This document shows positions 14,454 to 15,962 of a DNA stretch of 15,962 nt, piece after piece; position 1 is the first letter of the stretch; each line of letters begins with the position of its first letter. The stretch comes from JAHDHW01 sp964551455 (GTDB lineage Bacteria; Bacteroidota; Bacteroidia; Chitinophagales; Saprospiraceae), in the NCBI GenBank assembly GCA_964551455.1, contig CAZKDA010000107.1, positions 1-15,962 on the forward strand. The letters are read 5' to 3'. The notes beneath the pieces are model-generated. The model was not told where the DNA came from. It saw only the letters and a list, made by a program, of their open reading frames with translations, and made no database searches. A program made the translations under genes and the position numbers.

Positions 14454-15962
14454 TTATCGGATCAATGTGATGTCTCCTTTTTTTATCATGGTTCTTCCGT
14501 TCACCTCACAAGGGGCTTCGAGGAAATAAATGTAAACGCCGTTTGGCAGTTCTTTTCCTTTGTAGGTTCCATCCCAGCCCTCCAAATGATTTTCCGACTC
14601 AAAGACCAAAGCGCCCCAACGGTTGAATATCCTGAAATGATAAATCTCTGACATCGATGGCGATAATTCCATTTTCAAAACATCATTCACTCCGTCATTA
14701 TTCGGGGTAAATATATTCGGCACGCCGATCAACTCCGGAGGACAACTGAAATATTGCTTGACCAAAGTGGTTTTGGTCGTGATACAACCGGTTGCCGGGT
14801 CAGTGATTTCTACATAGTAGGTCATAGTGGTATCTGGCGTCAGGGTTGGATTGGTGCAGTTGAAACAGTTGAGATATTTCTCCGGAAACCACTGGAAAGT
14901 ATATTGCCCCGGATCATCAATGCTAAGTTGAATTTCGACCGATTGACCGTCGAAAAACTGGTACTGTTGTGGTAGAAAGGCATCCACATAAGGAATGACA
15001 TTTACAACCACAGTAGCCGTGTCGGCATCACATAATCCCATCGTTCCGTACACAGTATAAGTCGTCGTTTCATCCGGTTGGGCGATCGGATCGGGGATGT
15101 AATAATCAGAAAGATCGGGCGATGCTTTCCAAATAAAACTCTCGGCATTTCCATAAGCCAGCAGTTGTACGCCTTCACCCTGGCATATCGTAACGTCATC
15201 AACAAATATCTCAGCTTTTTCAATCACTTCCACAAAAACGGAATCCGTGAAAATGCAATCCCCGTTTGTCGCCGTCATGTAATAATATGTGGAAACCGGC
15301 GGATTTGCCACAGGGTTTAAAATATTCGGGTTTGTCAAATCCAGGTTTGGACTCCAACTGATCGTTCCTTCTGCCGTTCCCAGCAGTTGAATATTTTCAC
15401 CTTTGCAGATCAATCCGTTTACTCCGGCGTCCACATCTTCCGGGTAAACGATATTTACCACAACGGTATCCGTGATCGTGCAACCAAAATCAGTGGTCAC
15501 TTCCACCAGGTATTCTGTTGTAGCCTCCGGCGAAGCGATCGGGTCGGGGCAATTCCAGCAATCCAGGCCATCGCTTACCAGCCAGTTCGGATTATTTCCA
15601 AAACTGATGCTGAGTTGGGTTTCGGCGCCTTCGCAGATCGTCTTGTCCGCTCCTGCAAAAGGTTGGTATTCATCAATAACATCGACGATAATCTCGCCTT
15701 CCGATGAACAATCCCATTGGTTGGTCACCGTAACGCTGTAAGTTGTAAATCCAGTCGGCGAAGCTACCGGATCCGGACAATTATAACAGCTCAAACCTGG
15801 CGCCGAGGAGTTCCACGTATAGGTGTAATTATCAGGCCCGCCATCGACTTCAAGTTGGAATACATCGTCTTTACAAATCGTAGTATCTGCCGTCATGGTC
15901 AACACAGGCACGGGGTAAGGCCGCACATCGACACTGATCGAAAAAGTATCGGAACAACCTAT
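14454..15962 (-). CDS. Second T9SS type B surface protein, paralogue of the giant PKD protein, 5' end cut by window edge
   Basis: The frame is open from the stop at 14454 to the right edge (502 residues visible). A GTG at 15926 is internal, since the reading continues upstream as IGCSDTFSISVDV, which matches the neighbour. The visible part consists of the end of one Ig-like module, five further ICxG/D-type modules with close cysteine pairs (LSCYNC, LDCWNC, LNCFNC), and a 92-residue type B sorting domain: VPNIFTPNNDGVNDVL, FRIFNRWGALVFE, GWDGTYKGKELPNGVYIY. Module order, spacing and many phrases (for example QPFAGADKTICEG against QPFAGDDEIICEG) agree with residues of about 1350-1858 of the protein at 8474-14050. 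A PKD array further upstream is therefore likely but not seen. The product should be a T9SS-exported surface protein. A strong terminator follows. Confidence 0.9.
   Translation of the reverse strand: MGCSDTFSISVDVRPYPVPVLTMTADTTICKDDVFQLEVDGGPDNYTYTWNSSAPGLSCYNCPDPVASPTGFTTYSVTVTNQWDCSSEGEIIVDVIDEYQPFAGADKTICEGAETQLSISFGNNPNWLVSDGLDCWNCPDPIASPEATTEYLVEVTTDFGCTITDTVVVNIVYPEDVDAGVNGLICKGENIQLLGTAEGTISWSPNLDLTNPNILNPVANPPVSTYYYMTATNGDCIFTDSVFVEVIEKAEIFVDDVTICQGEGVQLLAYGNAESFIWKASPDLSDYYIPDPIAQPDETTTYTVYGTMGLCDADTATVVVNVIPYVDAFLPQQYQFFDGQSVEIQLSIDDPGQYTFQWFPEKYLNCFNCTNPTLTPDTTMTYYVEITDPATGCITTKTTLVKQYFSCPPELIGVPNIFTPNNDGVNDVLKMELSPSMSEIYHFRIFNRWGALVFESENHLEGWDGTYKGKELPNGVYIYFLEAPCEVNGRTMIKKGDITLIR

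Noticed and set aside
15924..15926. GTG as start codon of the right-edge protein
   Set aside because: The frame stays open upstream to the window edge, and the upstream residues continue the match to the paralogue, so the GTG is internal.

Overview
The window looks like Bacteroidota chromosome, most likely a Saprospiria-type marine or sludge bacterium. This rests on type IX secretion (T9SS) C-terminal sorting domains of both type A and type B, a very large PKD-repeat secreted protein, a BT_3928-family DoxX protein, an elongated NusB, promoter-like sites of the TAnnTTTG type, almost no Shine-Dalgarno sequences, and CCTGCCTG/CAGGCAGG intergenic palindromes. Lineage is an inference from these traits; no rRNA or other marker gene is present.

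Layout, left to right. (1) 1-690, minus strand: a small secreted protein cut by the left edge just as its type A sorting domain begins, with a good promoter at 794-825. (2) 1124-2293, plus: a stand-alone FtsX-like permease, followed by a repeat-rich spacer (8-bp tandem repeats, a perfect 14-bp palindrome, three small hairpins). (3) 2641-4150, plus: a two-gene unit, an OmpA-family protein with two OmpA-like halves and then a membrane-anchored coiled-coil/helix-hairpin-helix protein, closed by a strong terminator at 4201-4239. (4) 6869-4289, minus: a BT_3928-family DoxX protein and nusB, separated by a REP-like hairpin. Upstream of the DoxX gene lies a frameshifted, truncated remnant of a DUF1599 gene (7100-6937), still preceded by an intact-looking promoter (7153-7122). 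(5) 7528-8181, plus: a YigZ/IMPACT-family protein. (6) 15962-8474, minus: two tandem paralogous T9SS type B cargo proteins. One is complete (1858 aa: signal peptide, about 15 PKD domains, 6 Ig-like modules, sorting domain); the other is cut by the right edge.

How the genes fit together: much of the window concerns the cell envelope and surface (three T9SS cargo proteins, the OmpA/HhH pair, the FtsX-like permease, the DoxX protein), with nusB and yigZ as conserved housekeeping genes. No T9SS machinery genes, RNA genes, CRISPR arrays, insertion sequences or phage genes were seen. The observations best worth following are the DUF1599 gene remnant, the module-by-module duplication of the giant surface proteins, the duplicated OmpA domain beside the HhH protein, and the families of intergenic palindromes.
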